From Geobacteraceae bacterium (GTDB taxonomy: Bacteria > Desulfobacterota > Desulfuromonadia > Geobacterales > DSM-12255): a stretch of 60,710 bases of DNA. Of this stretch, positions 33,687 through 42,589 are shown piece after piece. The notes beneath the pieces were generated by a model. It saw nothing but the letters and a program-made list of their open reading frames with translations. It was not told the DNA's origin and ran no database searches. Position 1 is the stretch's first letter, and each line of letters starts with the position of its first letter. The translations under genes and the position numbers were made by a program. The stretch lies in contig JACABD010000011.1 of the NCBI GenBank assembly GCA_013377075.1, positions 18,454-79,163 of the forward strand. Direction: 5' to 3'.

Positions 33687-34208
33687 TTAATACCCACTGC
33701 CTATTGCCGTGAATGGGAGAGCAAGTTCTAGTTCCGGCACCTTCCTGGCAATCCAGGCGATAAATGTATTACTGTTCGGTCCCGGAAATGCGTTATAGGT
33801 GTCCGGCCAGGGGTAACTGCCTGCGGCCTGATTGATTAGTGGAATCAGCTTCTCCGCTTTGCCCCCCCTGATTTCTTTGAGCAGACGCGGACGTTCGCCG
33901 AACCAATAGCGGTCGGGAAGATCATTTTCAATGCGAACGAGCGGAAGACCTCGATTTTGCCTCCAACCGATTAACTCGTATACCGTATATGAAGGTTTGT
34001 TCGCAGCTTTTACCGATATCCAGGTATGTACGGCGAACCAGCCGCGCCATCCCCACGTGGGAGCTGCATAGGCCTGCACTACAGCTTCTTTCGTTACTGC
34101 CGGATCAGGAGCGATTCCAGCTGATTCACGGCTTGCAGTTCGCCAATCCTTGGCGGCACACCCGGACAGGGTTGCAACAAGACATAACAGGATCAATAAT
34201 CTATTCAT
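33687..34208 (-). CDS. DUF3750 lipoprotein
   Basis: This 173-residue lipoprotein has the lipobox LSGC. The mature domain with WGWRGWFAVHTWI, YELIGWR and YPWPDTYNAFPGPNSNTF matches DUF3750, which is unstudied. I chose ATG 34208 rather than 34214 because AGGTGG sits six bases before it. Confidence 0.78.
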   Translation of the reverse strand: MNRLLILLCLVATLSGCAAKDWRTASRESAGIAPDPAVTKEAVVQAYAAPTWGWRGWFAVHTWISVKAANKPSYTVYELIGWRQNRGLPLVRIENDLPDRYWFGERPRLLKEIRGGKAEKLIPLINQAAGSYPWPDTYNAFPGPNSNTFIAWIARKVPELELALPFTAIGSGY

Positions 34209-34319
34209 GTGCATCCACCTATAATTTCTGCCAGTGACAGAACAAAGGATGGCGAGCTTTTCCGGGTGACAATGCTCCCCACGAGAATCTAAGTATAAGA
34301 CCTTAATTCCCTGACTTAC

Positions 34320-34784
34320 TCAACTATTTCTACGTTCAAGTTCCAGCAGTTTAACCTTGATATCAAGGCCGCCTCCATAACCGACCAAGGAGCCGTCTGC
34401 GCCGATCACCCGGTGGCAGGGAATGATTACCGGTAGCGGATTTCTGTTGTTTGCCATGCCGACTGCCCGCATTGCCTTTGGCTTACCGACAGCCGTGGCA
34501 ATCTCCTTGTAGCTTGCGGTTTTACCATAAGGGATATTGCAAAGTGCCTGCCAGACGCTCTTCATGAAAGGGGTTCCTTCAGGGGCGAGCGGCAGACTAA
34601 ACTCTTTCAGCTCCCCTTTGAACCAGGCAGCAAGCTGCCGCGACGCCTCCTGCAATAGTGCTGTTTCCTGCAAAACAGATTGCTCCGGCAGGGCTTCCCC
34701 CTCAAAAAAAAGCCCGGTAATCATACCCTCGTTTTCAGCGATCGCAATTCTGCCAATCTCCGTATCAACAAAACAGTAATTCAT
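34320..34784 (-). CDS. ogt: methylated-DNA--protein-cysteine methyltransferase
   Basis: This 154-residue suicide DNA-repair enzyme transfers the methyl group of O6-methylguanine to the Cys in IPCHRVIG. The RAVGMANNRNP helix-turn-helix region and the GYGGGLDIK C-terminus match the family. The start is ATG 34784 after GGAGG, itself immediately downstream of a three-copy 9-base repeat. Confidence 0.92.
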   Translation of the reverse strand: MNYCFVDTEIGRIAIAENEGMITGLFFEGEALPEQSVLQETALLQEASRQLAAWFKGELKEFSLPLAPEGTPFMKSVWQALCNIPYGKTASYKEIATAVGKPKAMRAVGMANNRNPLPVIIPCHRVIGADGSLVGYGGGLDIKVKLLELERRNS

Positions 34785-34793
34785 TATCTCCCT

Positions 34794-34820
34794 CCACTCA
34801 ACCACTCAACCACTCAACAG
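34794..34820 (-). repeat. three tandem copies of a 9-base repeat (GTTGAGTGG)
   Basis: On the minus strand the unit GTTGAGTGG occurs three times without interruption, directly before the ribosome site of ogt. The same unit appears before two other minus-strand genes (36038-36089 and 44523-44540). Confidence 0.85.
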
Positions 34821-34895
34821 CTTAACCGCATCTTTAAACTTGGATTCAATGGCTGGATATTGTATTTTAGCAACAACCTGACAAATGGAGTCTAT

Positions 34896-35285
34896 ATGAC
34901 CCGCTTCATAAATGTAAACCTTGTTATTGCCGCCCAGATGACAACCCCTGCCGACAACCCGCTGGTAACCGACAACAGCCGGATGATGGATATCTGGTTT
35001 GGCGGCTCTGCAGTTCGCAAACAGATGTTCAAAAAAGTGACAAAAGATGAGCAGGAGTTTATTGTAGAAACCCTGAAGAATCGCGGTTTCATTCAGTCGG
35101 GAAACCTGCTTGTTGACCCGGCCGTTGTGATGTATGCAGAGATGGAAAACCAGTTTCTGGGCGGGATTATCACCATAGGTTTTGGTGAAAACAACAAACC
35201 TGTCGAGCTGAAGCTTGGCGGCAAAGCCTTCAACGAGCTTTGCGCCAGACTTTCTTCCCCCCATGGCAACGGATCAGCAGGATAA
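34896..35285 (+). CDS. conserved hypothetical protein
   Basis: The start is ATG 34896 after GGAG, giving 129 residues; the longer open frame from 34680 runs through the repeat and is spurious. It contains SRMMDIWFGGSAVRKQMF and a helical DEQEFIVETLKNRGF segment. There are no signal peptide or membrane segments. I do not recognise it. It lies between divergent and convergent genes and is probably monocistronic. Confidence 0.65.
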   Translation: MTRFINVNLVIAAQMTTPADNPLVTDNSRMMDIWFGGSAVRKQMFKKVTKDEQEFIVETLKNRGFIQSGNLLVDPAVVMYAEMENQFLGGIITIGFGENNKPVELKLGGKAFNELCARLSSPHGNGSAG

Positions 35286-35288
35286 TTC

Positions 35289-36008
35289 CTAGTAACTCCC
35301 CCCCGTCAGCACCGCTGTGACGCTCCCGACCGTAACCTTTGTCTGCGCCTTTACAGGGATCCTTCTTGCATCATCGCTAAGCCAGATATAGAGTCCCCGC
35401 TTCCCCTCAAAGACACCTTCCGGTTTTACCATCGGCTCGATGACAATAGCATTGAACTCCCCTGCCGGAACTTTTATCCGCTCTTTTTTAATGACCCTGA
35501 TCTCGACTCTGTGCAGCTCTTTACTGTCAAGAACGTTAATGTAAACAGATCTGCCAGGCTCAAGCCTCTGATAGCGGACATAGTAAAAGCTTGAGTAGAT
35601 ATCAAAGGTTTCGGAAACCAGCTGAATTTCGAGCAGTTCGCCGCTTTTCCTGTCATGGAAATGTGCTTTTCTTGCGGTAGGATTAAACGTGATCTCGCGA
35701 TCACGGACGCGAGTCCCCTCTTTAAAAAGCATCCTGAAGCTTTTTGATCTACCAGGAAAAGCCCCACTATTTTCAAGCAGACTCTCGGTGCGATCATCTA
35801 CAGGGAAGAATGCCGAGAGCCAGTCGTTTGACCTGGCGCTTGAGATGATACGGCGCACACCAGCCTCTTCAGTAATCTCCTGGGAGGCGACACCAACCGG
35901 AATACCACTCCAGCTAAGGCTGTAAATAAGTTTTTCAGGGATTTTCGGATCGGCAAAGGCGGGGAAAACAATAAGGAGAGAAAGGAGCAAAGTGACTATA
36001 AGCTTCAT
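35289..36008 (-). CDS. exported DUF3108 protein
   Basis: The start is ATG 36008, giving 239 residues with a signal peptide ending PAFAD. The DUF3108 domain begins LIYSLSWSGIPVGVAS, with a Ser/Arg-rich FPVDDRTESLL segment after it; the fold is predicted to be a beta-barrel-like lipid-binding or envelope domain. Function is unknown. It lies downstream of topA, separated by the repeat-bearing hairpin. Confidence 0.8.
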   Translation of the reverse strand: MKLIVTLLLSLLIVFPAFADPKIPEKLIYSLSWSGIPVGVASQEITEEAGVRRIISSARSNDWLSAFFPVDDRTESLLENSGAFPGRSKSFRMLFKEGTRVRDREITFNPTARKAHFHDRKSGELLEIQLVSETFDIYSSFYYVRYQRLEPGRSVYINVLDSKELHRVEIRVIKKERIKVPAGEFNAIVIEPMVKPEGVFEGKRGLYIWLSDDARRIPVKAQTKVTVGSVTAVLTGGSY

Positions 36009-36037
36009 TTTTGCCTCTTGGAACTTGGGAAAACCAT

Positions 36038-36089
36038 GTTGAGTAGTTGAGTGGTTAAGTAGTGACGGCCAACCACTCAACCACTCAAC
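36038..36089. repeat. inverted repeat built from 9-base GTTGAGTGG-type units
   Basis: On the plus strand GTTGAGTAGTTGAGTGGTT (36038-36056) is followed after 14 bases by AACCACTCAACCACTCAAC (36071-36089), giving a long near-perfect stem. It lies between the topA stop (36093) and the DUF3108 start. It is A/T-closed and lacks a clean U-run, so it is not a canonical terminator. Confidence 0.8.
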
Positions 36090-36092
36090 AGA

Positions 36093-38375
36093 CTATTCAG
36101 CCTTAACCTTCCCCTCTTGAGTTGTGTAATCACACCCCTCTTTCGGGCACTTCACAAACTCGCCGGTTCGCTTGTAGACCTTCTTCACAAGGAGCGGAAA
36201 GCCGCATTTCGGGCAGGGCTCTTCAATCGGCATGTCCCAGAGGGCAAACTTGCACTGTGGATAGCGGTTGCAGGAGTAGAACATCTTGCCATAGCGGGAT
36301 TTTTTCTCGATCAGCTCACCCTCTTTGCATTCAGGGCAGACAACACCGGTCCCTTTGGGCTTGTTGAGGGGCTGAATGTTCTTGCAGGCAGGATAGCCCG
36401 AACAAGCAAGATACTTGCCGTAGCGTCCATCTTTTATCAGCATCTGCTCGCCGCACTTTTCACATTTTTCTTCCGAAACTACCGGCTCGGCAACCTCCAC
36501 CCCGTCCTGTTCAAGGGGACGGGTGTAGCGGCACCCTTCACGGTAACCGCTGCAGGCAATGAACTTGCCCCGCTTTCCCAGTTTGACCGCAAGCTGCTGT
36601 CCGCACTCGGGGCATTTTTCTTCAAGCGCCTCTGTGGTAAGTTCGGCCTTGCTGACCTCTCCCTCTTTCTGCTTCAGCAATCCGGCAAAAGGTGTCCAGA
36701 ACTCCGCCACAAGCGGTTTCCACTGTTTTTCGCCACGGGAGATCTGATCGAGCTCCTCTTCTAGACCGGCAGTGAAGTTGTAGTCAACATATTTGGTAAA
36801 GTGAGTTGTGAGGAGATCACTGACCACCATACCGATATCTTCCGGAAAGAAACGTTTCTTGTCGAGACGGCAGTATTTGCGTTCAACAAGGGTATTCATG
36901 GTACTTGCATAGGTTGATGGCCGACCGATGCCGTACTCTTCCAGCGTTTTTACAAGAGTTGCTTCAGTGTAGCGTGGTGGCGGCTGAGTGAAGTGCTGCT
37001 CGGGCAATAGTTCCTGCAAAGCAAGCTGATCACCCTCCGTAAGTGGCGGCAGCGTCCCTTCACGCTCCTCTGTCTCGTCATCGATGCCTTCGGTATAGAG
37101 ACGCATAAAGCCGGCAAAACGGACAACAGTTCCGGCAGCACGGAAGGTATTCCCCTTACCTGCGGAAATATCGACCGAAGTCTGGTCAAGCAGTGCTTCA
37201 GCCATCTGACAGGCAACAGTCCGCTTCCAGATAAGGTCGTAGAGCTTGAAAAGATCCGGAGAGAGGTATTTTTTCAGCTCGGCAGGGGTCTTGGATATGT
37301 AGGTTGGCCTGACAGCCTCATGGGCTTCCTGGGCGTTTTTCGACTTGTTTTTGTAAAAGCGCGGTTTTGCAAGGGCAAATTCTTTTCCGTAAAGAGAGGT
37401 AATCACCTCTTTCGCTTCGTCCAGAGCCTGTACAGAGAGGGCGACACTGTCAGTACGCATATAGGTGATGAGACCGACAGTCCCTTCGCCGACATCGATC
37501 CCCTCGTAAAGCTTCTGGGCGGTGGACATGGTTTTTTTCGCTGAGAAGCCGAGCTTTCTTGAGGCTTCCTGCTGCAGGGTAGATGTGGTAAACGGAGGGG
37601 ACGGCTGGCGCTTCCGCTCACTTTTAGTAACCTTCTCAACCTTGTAGAGCGCCTGCTTAAGGGAGGTTACGAGGAGATCTGCAGCTTCTTTGCCAGGGAT
37701 ATCGAACTTGCCGAGCTTTTTACCGGCAGCTTCGATCAGATTTGACTTGAAAGCCTGCTCCCCCTTGCCGATCAGTCTAGCACCGATTGTCCAGTATTCC
37801 TGCTCGATAAAGGCCTGAATCTCCTTCTCACGCTCGCAGACAAGGCGTAGTGCCACAGACTGTACACGTCCGGCAGAGAGGCCGTAGCGGATTTTCTTCC
37901 AGAGGAATGGGGAAAGATTGAAACCTACCAGATAATCAAGTACGGAGCGCGCCTGCTGGGCATCAACCAGTTCGATGGAGATATCCCTTGGGTTTTGAAC
38001 AGCTTCAATGATCGCATTTTTGGTTATTTCGTGGAACACGACCCTCTTTACCGGGATACTGTTTTTCTTGCCGGTAAGCCCCAGCGCAGCAAGAAGATGC
38101 CACGAAATTGCCTCGCCTTCACGGTCCGGGTCAGTTGCGAGGAGAAGTGTGTCAGCATCTTTAAGCTCTTTTTTTATGGCATCGAGATGTTTCTTGCTCT
38201 CCGGCAGCACAGCATATTTCGGTTCGAAACCGTTTTCGATATCAACCGACCCCTGTTTGCTCGGCAGCGCCCTGACATGGCCGAAAGAGGCAAGAACCCG
38301 GTACCCTGGACCCAGAAATTTTTCAATGGTTTTCGCCTTTGCCGGCGACTCGACTATAACAAGTTTTGTGGACAT
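36093..38375 (-). CDS. topA: DNA topoisomerase I
   Basis: This 760-residue type IA topoisomerase relaxes negative supercoils. The Toprim domain starts LVIVESPAKAKTIEKFLG and has DPDREGEAI; the catalytic Tyr is in YMRTDS. Four C-terminal zinc-ribbon repeats (CPECG, CEKCG, CPECK, CPKCG, each with a second Cys pair) bind single-stranded DNA. It follows dprA by 28 bases. Confidence 0.96.
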   Translation of the reverse strand: MSTKLVIVESPAKAKTIEKFLGPGYRVLASFGHVRALPSKQGSVDIENGFEPKYAVLPESKKHLDAIKKELKDADTLLLATDPDREGEAISWHLLAALGLTGKKNSIPVKRVVFHEITKNAIIEAVQNPRDISIELVDAQQARSVLDYLVGFNLSPFLWKKIRYGLSAGRVQSVALRLVCEREKEIQAFIEQEYWTIGARLIGKGEQAFKSNLIEAAGKKLGKFDIPGKEAADLLVTSLKQALYKVEKVTKSERKRQPSPPFTTSTLQQEASRKLGFSAKKTMSTAQKLYEGIDVGEGTVGLITYMRTDSVALSVQALDEAKEVITSLYGKEFALAKPRFYKNKSKNAQEAHEAVRPTYISKTPAELKKYLSPDLFKLYDLIWKRTVACQMAEALLDQTSVDISAGKGNTFRAAGTVVRFAGFMRLYTEGIDDETEEREGTLPPLTEGDQLALQELLPEQHFTQPPPRYTEATLVKTLEEYGIGRPSTYASTMNTLVERKYCRLDKKRFFPEDIGMVVSDLLTTHFTKYVDYNFTAGLEEELDQISRGEKQWKPLVAEFWTPFAGLLKQKEGEVSKAELTTEALEEKCPECGQQLAVKLGKRGKFIACSGYREGCRYTRPLEQDGVEVAEPVVSEEKCEKCGEQMLIKDGRYGKYLACSGYPACKNIQPLNKPKGTGVVCPECKEGELIEKKSRYGKMFYSCNRYPQCKFALWDMPIEEPCPKCGFPLLVKKVYKRTGEFVKCPKEGCDYTTQEGKVKAE

Positions 38376-38402
38376 AAATACCTGTAATTATGTATTTTAA
38401 TT

Positions 38403-39491
38403 TCAACCTAACGAAAAGATCTTCCCCGGCAACTGCATGACCGCGCCGTGAAGCTCAAGGCGAAGGAGCATAACTGAAAGATCAGACACTGTCAATCCGC
38501 TCTTGACGGTTAACTCATCTATCTGAAGAGGTTTTTCCTCCAGAAGGGAACAGACCTTTTCCTCCTGTGAACCAAGGGGGTAGCTCTGTTTTTTAGCCCA
38601 ATGGGGGAGATCCCTGCTCTCCGGTGGCAGCTCTCCCAGTATATCCTCAACCGTCTCGACAAGCTTTGCCCCCTCTTTTATGAGGCTGTTGGTGCCACGG
38701 CTCGTGCGGAAGTTTATATTCCCCGGAACGGCAAAGACCTCGCGACCCTGCTCCAGGGCAAATTTTGCCGTAATGAGTGAGCCGCTCTTTTCCACGGCTT
38801 CCACAACAAGAACACCTCTGGACATGCCGCTGATAATCCTGTTGCGCCGGGGGAAGTTCGGAGCATCTGGTGGAGTACCCGGAGCAAACTCACTGACGAT
38901 CGCCCCTTTTGCCTCCATATCCCTGAAAAGCTGCCTGTTCTCCGCAGGGTATACCTGATCAATGCCGCAGCCGAGCACCCCGACCGTTGCGCCTGACACC
39001 TGCAAAGCCCCTCTGTGAGCAGCTGCATCAATACCCATTGCCAGCCCTGAAACTATGGTCACACCCTGCTCGGCAAGCTCCCTTGAGAGCTTTGTTGTCA
39101 CCGATAGACCGTAATCAGATGCCCTGCGGGAACCAACAACAGCAACAACCTTGTTGGAAGCGGGAAGAGTACCTTTAAGATAGAGATAAGGTGGTGGGTC
39201 AGGTATTTCTTTAAGAAAGGGGGGGTAGTCCTTGTCAAGCAGCGTAACAAGCACCGCACCGCTTTTTGCCAGTGCAGCGACTGCCGCCTCGGCGCTCTTC
39301 CTGCCATCGTGCCTGCTGATGGAGAGAGCAGCAGAGGCGTTAACCCCCTTGATGACTGAAAGTTCGTCAAAAGAGGCATCAAGCGCTTTTGCCGGTGAAC
39401 CGAAATATTCGATCAATCGGCGATAAGTTACATTGCCGACAAGAGGAACAGAGCGAAGCGCAAACCAGTAAAAGAGATCGTCGGCCATCAT
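38403..39491 (-). CDS. dprA: DNA processing protein DprA
   Basis: This 362-residue protein loads RecA on incoming single-stranded DNA during transformation. It has an N-terminal helical domain, a Rossmann core with VVGSRRASDYG and IVSGLAMGIDAAAHRGAL, RNRIISGMS, and a C-terminal winged helix (about 300-355). The dprA-topA order is widely conserved. Confidence 0.94.
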   Translation of the reverse strand: MMADDLFYWFALRSVPLVGNVTYRRLIEYFGSPAKALDASFDELSVIKGVNASAALSISRHDGRKSAEAAVAALAKSGAVLVTLLDKDYPPFLKEIPDPPPYLYLKGTLPASNKVVAVVGSRRASDYGLSVTTKLSRELAEQGVTIVSGLAMGIDAAAHRGALQVSGATVGVLGCGIDQVYPAENRQLFRDMEAKGAIVSEFAPGTPPDAPNFPRRNRIISGMSRGVLVVEAVEKSGSLITAKFALEQGREVFAVPGNINFRTSRGTNSLIKEGAKLVETVEDILGELPPESRDLPHWAKKQSYPLGSQEEKVCSLLEEKPLQIDELTVKSGLTVSDLSVMLLRLELHGAVMQLPGKIFSLG

Positions 39492-39504
39492 CGTGAAAAA
39501 AAGC

Positions 39505-40566
39505 TCAGCGCCCTTTTTTCATCTCCAGCCGGTCACCCTTGTAAATTGTATCAATGCTCTTGATAACAAGAGCCGTTGAGCTGTTCTCGGCTGTATCCAC
39601 GATGACCAGAGCACCTATAACGTCAACCGGCAGGTCATAATCAGATTTTGAAAAATAATTAATCTCCACCTTGACATTGCGGACAACATAAAGCACATTT
39701 CCGGGCTTTGCCCCCTGACGCGCACCGAGATCGATATAGGCGATATCGCCAGCTGCAATTGCCTGAATCCCTGAGCGGGTCTCAACAATATAGCCGGTCA
39801 GATCCTTTTCCGGAGCCCTCAGAGTGACCTCTTTCTTCATGCTCTTGTACGGAAGAAGTGCTGCTCCCGGCTCTATTTCCAGAAAGGTCTCTGTTATCAG
39901 AGCCTTTGAACTTTTGTCCGCCATTTCGGTAAGCTGGAGAACACCAAGCGGCACCACCCTGTAACCAAGAATCTGGTTTGTGACGGGATGACTAACGGCT
40001 CCATGTCTCTTCAGGGCAATAAAGCGATCCCCTTCCCTGCCACCGACTTTACGTCCGATATCGGTATAGACAACATCATCCACAGCAAATATCTGTCTGT
40101 TGTTATTTCCGGCAATGACAGAGCCGACAGGTTTGAAATCTGCTCCGGCAATAAATCCTTCACCACCGCTGACTGTAAAACGCCTCTCCTCTACAACCTG
40201 TTCCTTAATTTCTGAAACCGACGGAGCGTCAGCAGCCGGGGCTTGAGCCTCAACACTCTTCACAGCTGCCGGAATTGCAGGAGAATCCTTCTTCGCTGTC
40301 TCGACCTCGATTCTGTCGGGATAAATCCTCAGTCTCTGCCCAGGGAAGATAAAATGTGGATTAAGAACCTGATCAGGATTACGGGCCCAGAGGTCTGGCC
40401 AGTAGTGAGGATCTTTCATGAAGCGATCGGAAAGTCCCCAGAGAGTGTCACCTTTTTTAACGATATAGACAGTTGGTTCCGACTTATTGCCTGCGAAAGC
40501 AGGAAGGGCGGCGACTGACAAAGAGATGAGTGCCGTAGCGACTGCAAGACATCTATAGAGTTTCAT
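39505..40566 (-). CDS. secreted LysM-domain protein
   Basis: The start is ATG 40566 (the GTG at 40572 overlaps the ribosome site), giving 353 residues with a signal peptide ending AFAG. One LysM domain (about 33-82: YIVKKGDTLWGLSDRFMKDP, then WPDLWARNPDQ) should bind peptidoglycan. The remainder is beta-rich without a named domain. It lies between cpoB-like and dprA in the same run. Confidence 0.85.
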   Translation of the reverse strand: MKLYRCLAVATALISLSVAALPAFAGNKSEPTVYIVKKGDTLWGLSDRFMKDPHYWPDLWARNPDQVLNPHFIFPGQRLRIYPDRIEVETAKKDSPAIPAAVKSVEAQAPAADAPSVSEIKEQVVEERRFTVSGGEGFIAGADFKPVGSVIAGNNNRQIFAVDDVVYTDIGRKVGGREGDRFIALKRHGAVSHPVTNQILGYRVVPLGVLQLTEMADKSSKALITETFLEIEPGAALLPYKSMKKEVTLRAPEKDLTGYIVETRSGIQAIAAGDIAYIDLGARQGAKPGNVLYVVRNVKVEINYFSKSDYDLPVDVIGALVIVDTAENSSTALVIKSIDTIYKGDRLEMKKGR

Positions 40567-40584
40567 ATTCACCTCGCACTTTTT

Positions 40585-41304
40585 CTACTTATTTTCCAGC
40601 AGCCCGGCCGCAGCAGCGGCAGCTTCGCTATCCGGATACTTTTCAATGAGAAGCTTCAGGGTCTGCGAGCCTTTGGATTGGTTGTCCAGACGATACCATG
40701 CACTACCTATGCGAAGCATGGCGTCAGATGCTCTTTTAGGTAAAGGCTTCATCTCCAGCACCCGCTCGAAAGCTCCTATGGCCTCATTGAAGCGCCCGAG
40801 AGCAAAGTAGCACTCGCCAAGCCAGTATCGGGCATTGGGGGCATACTCGCTTTCCGGATATGCCGAGACAAAAGCATTGAATGATTCGGCAGCTCCGCTG
40901 AAATTATTCGAACTGAAAAGACCGAAAGCTTTCATATACTCGGCCTGAATCGACTCTTCACGCCCTTCAGGAAGGCTCTCCTGATTTACCAGCTCTATTT
41001 TTGAGGACTGCCTTGCCGCTGCTTCGAGCTGGGTCAGCCTGATGGAGGTAATCTTTACTCTCTCCAGAAGCGCCTCGTACTTGAAAAGCATGTCCTTTTC
41101 ATAGGCAGCCTGGCGGGCAGAAAGTTCCTTGACCTCCTGCATCTGCACAGATGCGGCAGCGACTTCGTTTCTGGATGCCTTCTGAGCCTGCATGAGCTGC
41201 TCAAGCCGCAGCTCCATGCTGCTTTGACGCTGCACGATCAGATCGTTGGCGGCACAGCCGCTAAAAACCGCTGCCAATAGAAAGAGAAAAGGTATCCGGC
41301 GCAA
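40585..41304 (-). CDS. CpoB/YbgF-like periplasmic TPR lipoprotein
   Basis: This 239-residue protein has the lipobox FSGC. A coiled-coil N-terminal half (about 25-110, trimerisation helix) is followed by TPR repeats (YMKAFGLFSSNNFSGAAESF and similar). CpoB coordinates outer-membrane constriction with peptidoglycan synthesis; here it lies outside a tol-pal operon, between recO and the LysM gene. A lipid-anchored variant is slightly unusual. Confidence 0.83.
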   Translation of the reverse strand: MRRIPFLFLLAAVFSGCAANDLIVQRQSSMELRLEQLMQAQKASRNEVAAASVQMQEVKELSARQAAYEKDMLFKYEALLERVKITSIRLTQLEAAARQSSKIELVNQESLPEGREESIQAEYMKAFGLFSSNNFSGAAESFNAFVSAYPESEYAPNARYWLGECYFALGRFNEAIGAFERVLEMKPLPKRASDAMLRIGSAWYRLDNQSKGSQTLKLLIEKYPDSEAAAAAAGLLENK

Positions 41305-41372
41305 CTGATTCTCCTATATTCACTGCAAAGGCATTGAAATTAACGACAATTAAAGCCTTTCGCCATCTTTTG

Positions 41373-42101
41373 TCAAGGAGAAAGCCTCAAAAAGGCGAGT
41401 GATTTTAATGCACGACCCGTATTAGCCAGAATGAATGACTCCATGAACCTGTCTATGCCCCCGATATCGTCATCGCTGAATCTGACCTGGCCGAATCTAC
41501 CGGTATTCATGGACGTTATCAACCGGGATACTCCTGACGGGGAGATCATCTCCCCTTTTTTCGTACAAAAGATGCACAAGAGGTGCCGCTCAGATTCTGA
41601 CCACCTGCCGCCACTGACCATCAAATCGGCTCCGCAGGAAGGACAGCTCTCAAGCGGAGGCCTGTAGCCAAGGATATTAAGAAGGTTTATTTCGAAAAAG
41701 TGCCTGTCGGATGGATCGGCTGCAAAAGAATCAAGATGCTCAAGATATGCAACAAGGAGCCTGAAGACCCTTTTGTTCGGGAGCCTTTCAGGGGTCAGGG
41801 CAGCAAGAAGCTCAACCGCGTAGGAGGCAAAGGAGATTTTATCGAGCTCCTTGCGGATCCCCTGATAAATTGTTATCGGTTCGGCGCTTTTCAGACTGGA
41901 AAGGTTTTCGGCAGGGAGAAAGTTGACTGTCACCCTTGCAAAAAGCTCGAATGCTCCGCCAAAACGTTTGACACTTTTTTTTGCCCCCCTGGCAATACCA
42001 CTGATCCGTCCATGGTCACGGGTATAGAGATGGACTATTCTGTCTGCATCGCGATAATCCATGCCTCCTGTCACTATCGCTTCGTCGGTGAGGCTCTTCA
42101 C
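41373..42101 (-). CDS. recO: DNA repair protein RecO
   Basis: This 242-residue protein has an OB-fold N-terminus (EAIVTGGMDYRDADRIVHLYT) and a helical domain with a zinc-finger-like CPSCG...CIFC set. RecO anneals DNA and helps RecA displace SSB. It overlaps folA by four bases. Confidence 0.92.
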   Translation of the reverse strand: MKSLTDEAIVTGGMDYRDADRIVHLYTRDHGRISGIARGAKKSVKRFGGAFELFARVTVNFLPAENLSSLKSAEPITIYQGIRKELDKISFASYAVELLAALTPERLPNKRVFRLLVAYLEHLDSFAADPSDRHFFEINLLNILGYRPPLESCPSCGADLMVSGGRWSESERHLLCIFCTKKGEMISPSGVSRLITSMNTGRFGQVRFSDDDIGGIDRFMESFILANTGRALKSLAFLRLSP

Positions 42102-42577
42102 TGCCCCCCCCCTGCTGCTCTCTCCAGAGTTATCAGGTCAGCCGACGGTGAAGTTGAAATCCGCTCCCTGCCAGTTTCTATGAAACCTGTCACCTCAGGG
42201 AAAAAAGCATCCCCTGCCTCATCAATAGCAACAACAGTCAGATAGATTCTCGAAGCAATGGTCATGGACTGCCGATAAATCTCACTGCCACCGCAGATGA
42301 ATATAATCTCTGCTCCAGCAGCAAGAGTCAGGGCATCATCAAGGGAAGAGGCTTTCAGCGCCCCTTCAGGGGAAAATGAGGCATTTCGGCTCACAACAAT
42401 ATTTTTTCTCTCAGGAAGAGCCCTACCGATACTCTCGAAAGTTTTTCTCCCCATGATCACCGTATGGCCGAGAGTCAGCGCCCTGAACCTCTTCATGTCA
42501 GCCGGGATGTGCCACGGTATTTTACCTCCCCGTCCGATAACCCCGTTTCTGCTCATGGCGGCGATTATAGCGATCAT
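42098..42577 (-). CDS. folA: dihydrofolate reductase
   Basis: This 159-residue NADPH-dependent enzyme reduces dihydrofolate. Diagnostic segments: IAAMSRNGVIGRGGKIPWHIP, HTVIMGRKTFESIGRALP and FICGGSEIYRQ. Length is normal. It follows cysNC by 12 bases and overlaps recO. Confidence 0.94.
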   Translation of the reverse strand: MIAIIAAMSRNGVIGRGGKIPWHIPADMKRFRALTLGHTVIMGRKTFESIGRALPERKNIVVSRNASFSPEGALKASSLDDALTLAAGAEIIFICGGSEIYRQSMTIASRIYLTVVAIDEAGDAFFPEVTGFIETGRERISTSPSADLITLERAAGGGQ

Positions 42578-42589
42578 GACTGCAGCATC

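Noticed and set aside
34794-34820. Possible CRISPR-like repeat
   Set aside because: The unit is only nine bases, tandem without spacers, and no cas genes are present.
34680-34895. Longer 5' extension of the 129-residue gene
   Set aside because: The extension runs through the ogt gene and the 9-base repeat; ATG 34896 has GGAG at proper spacing.
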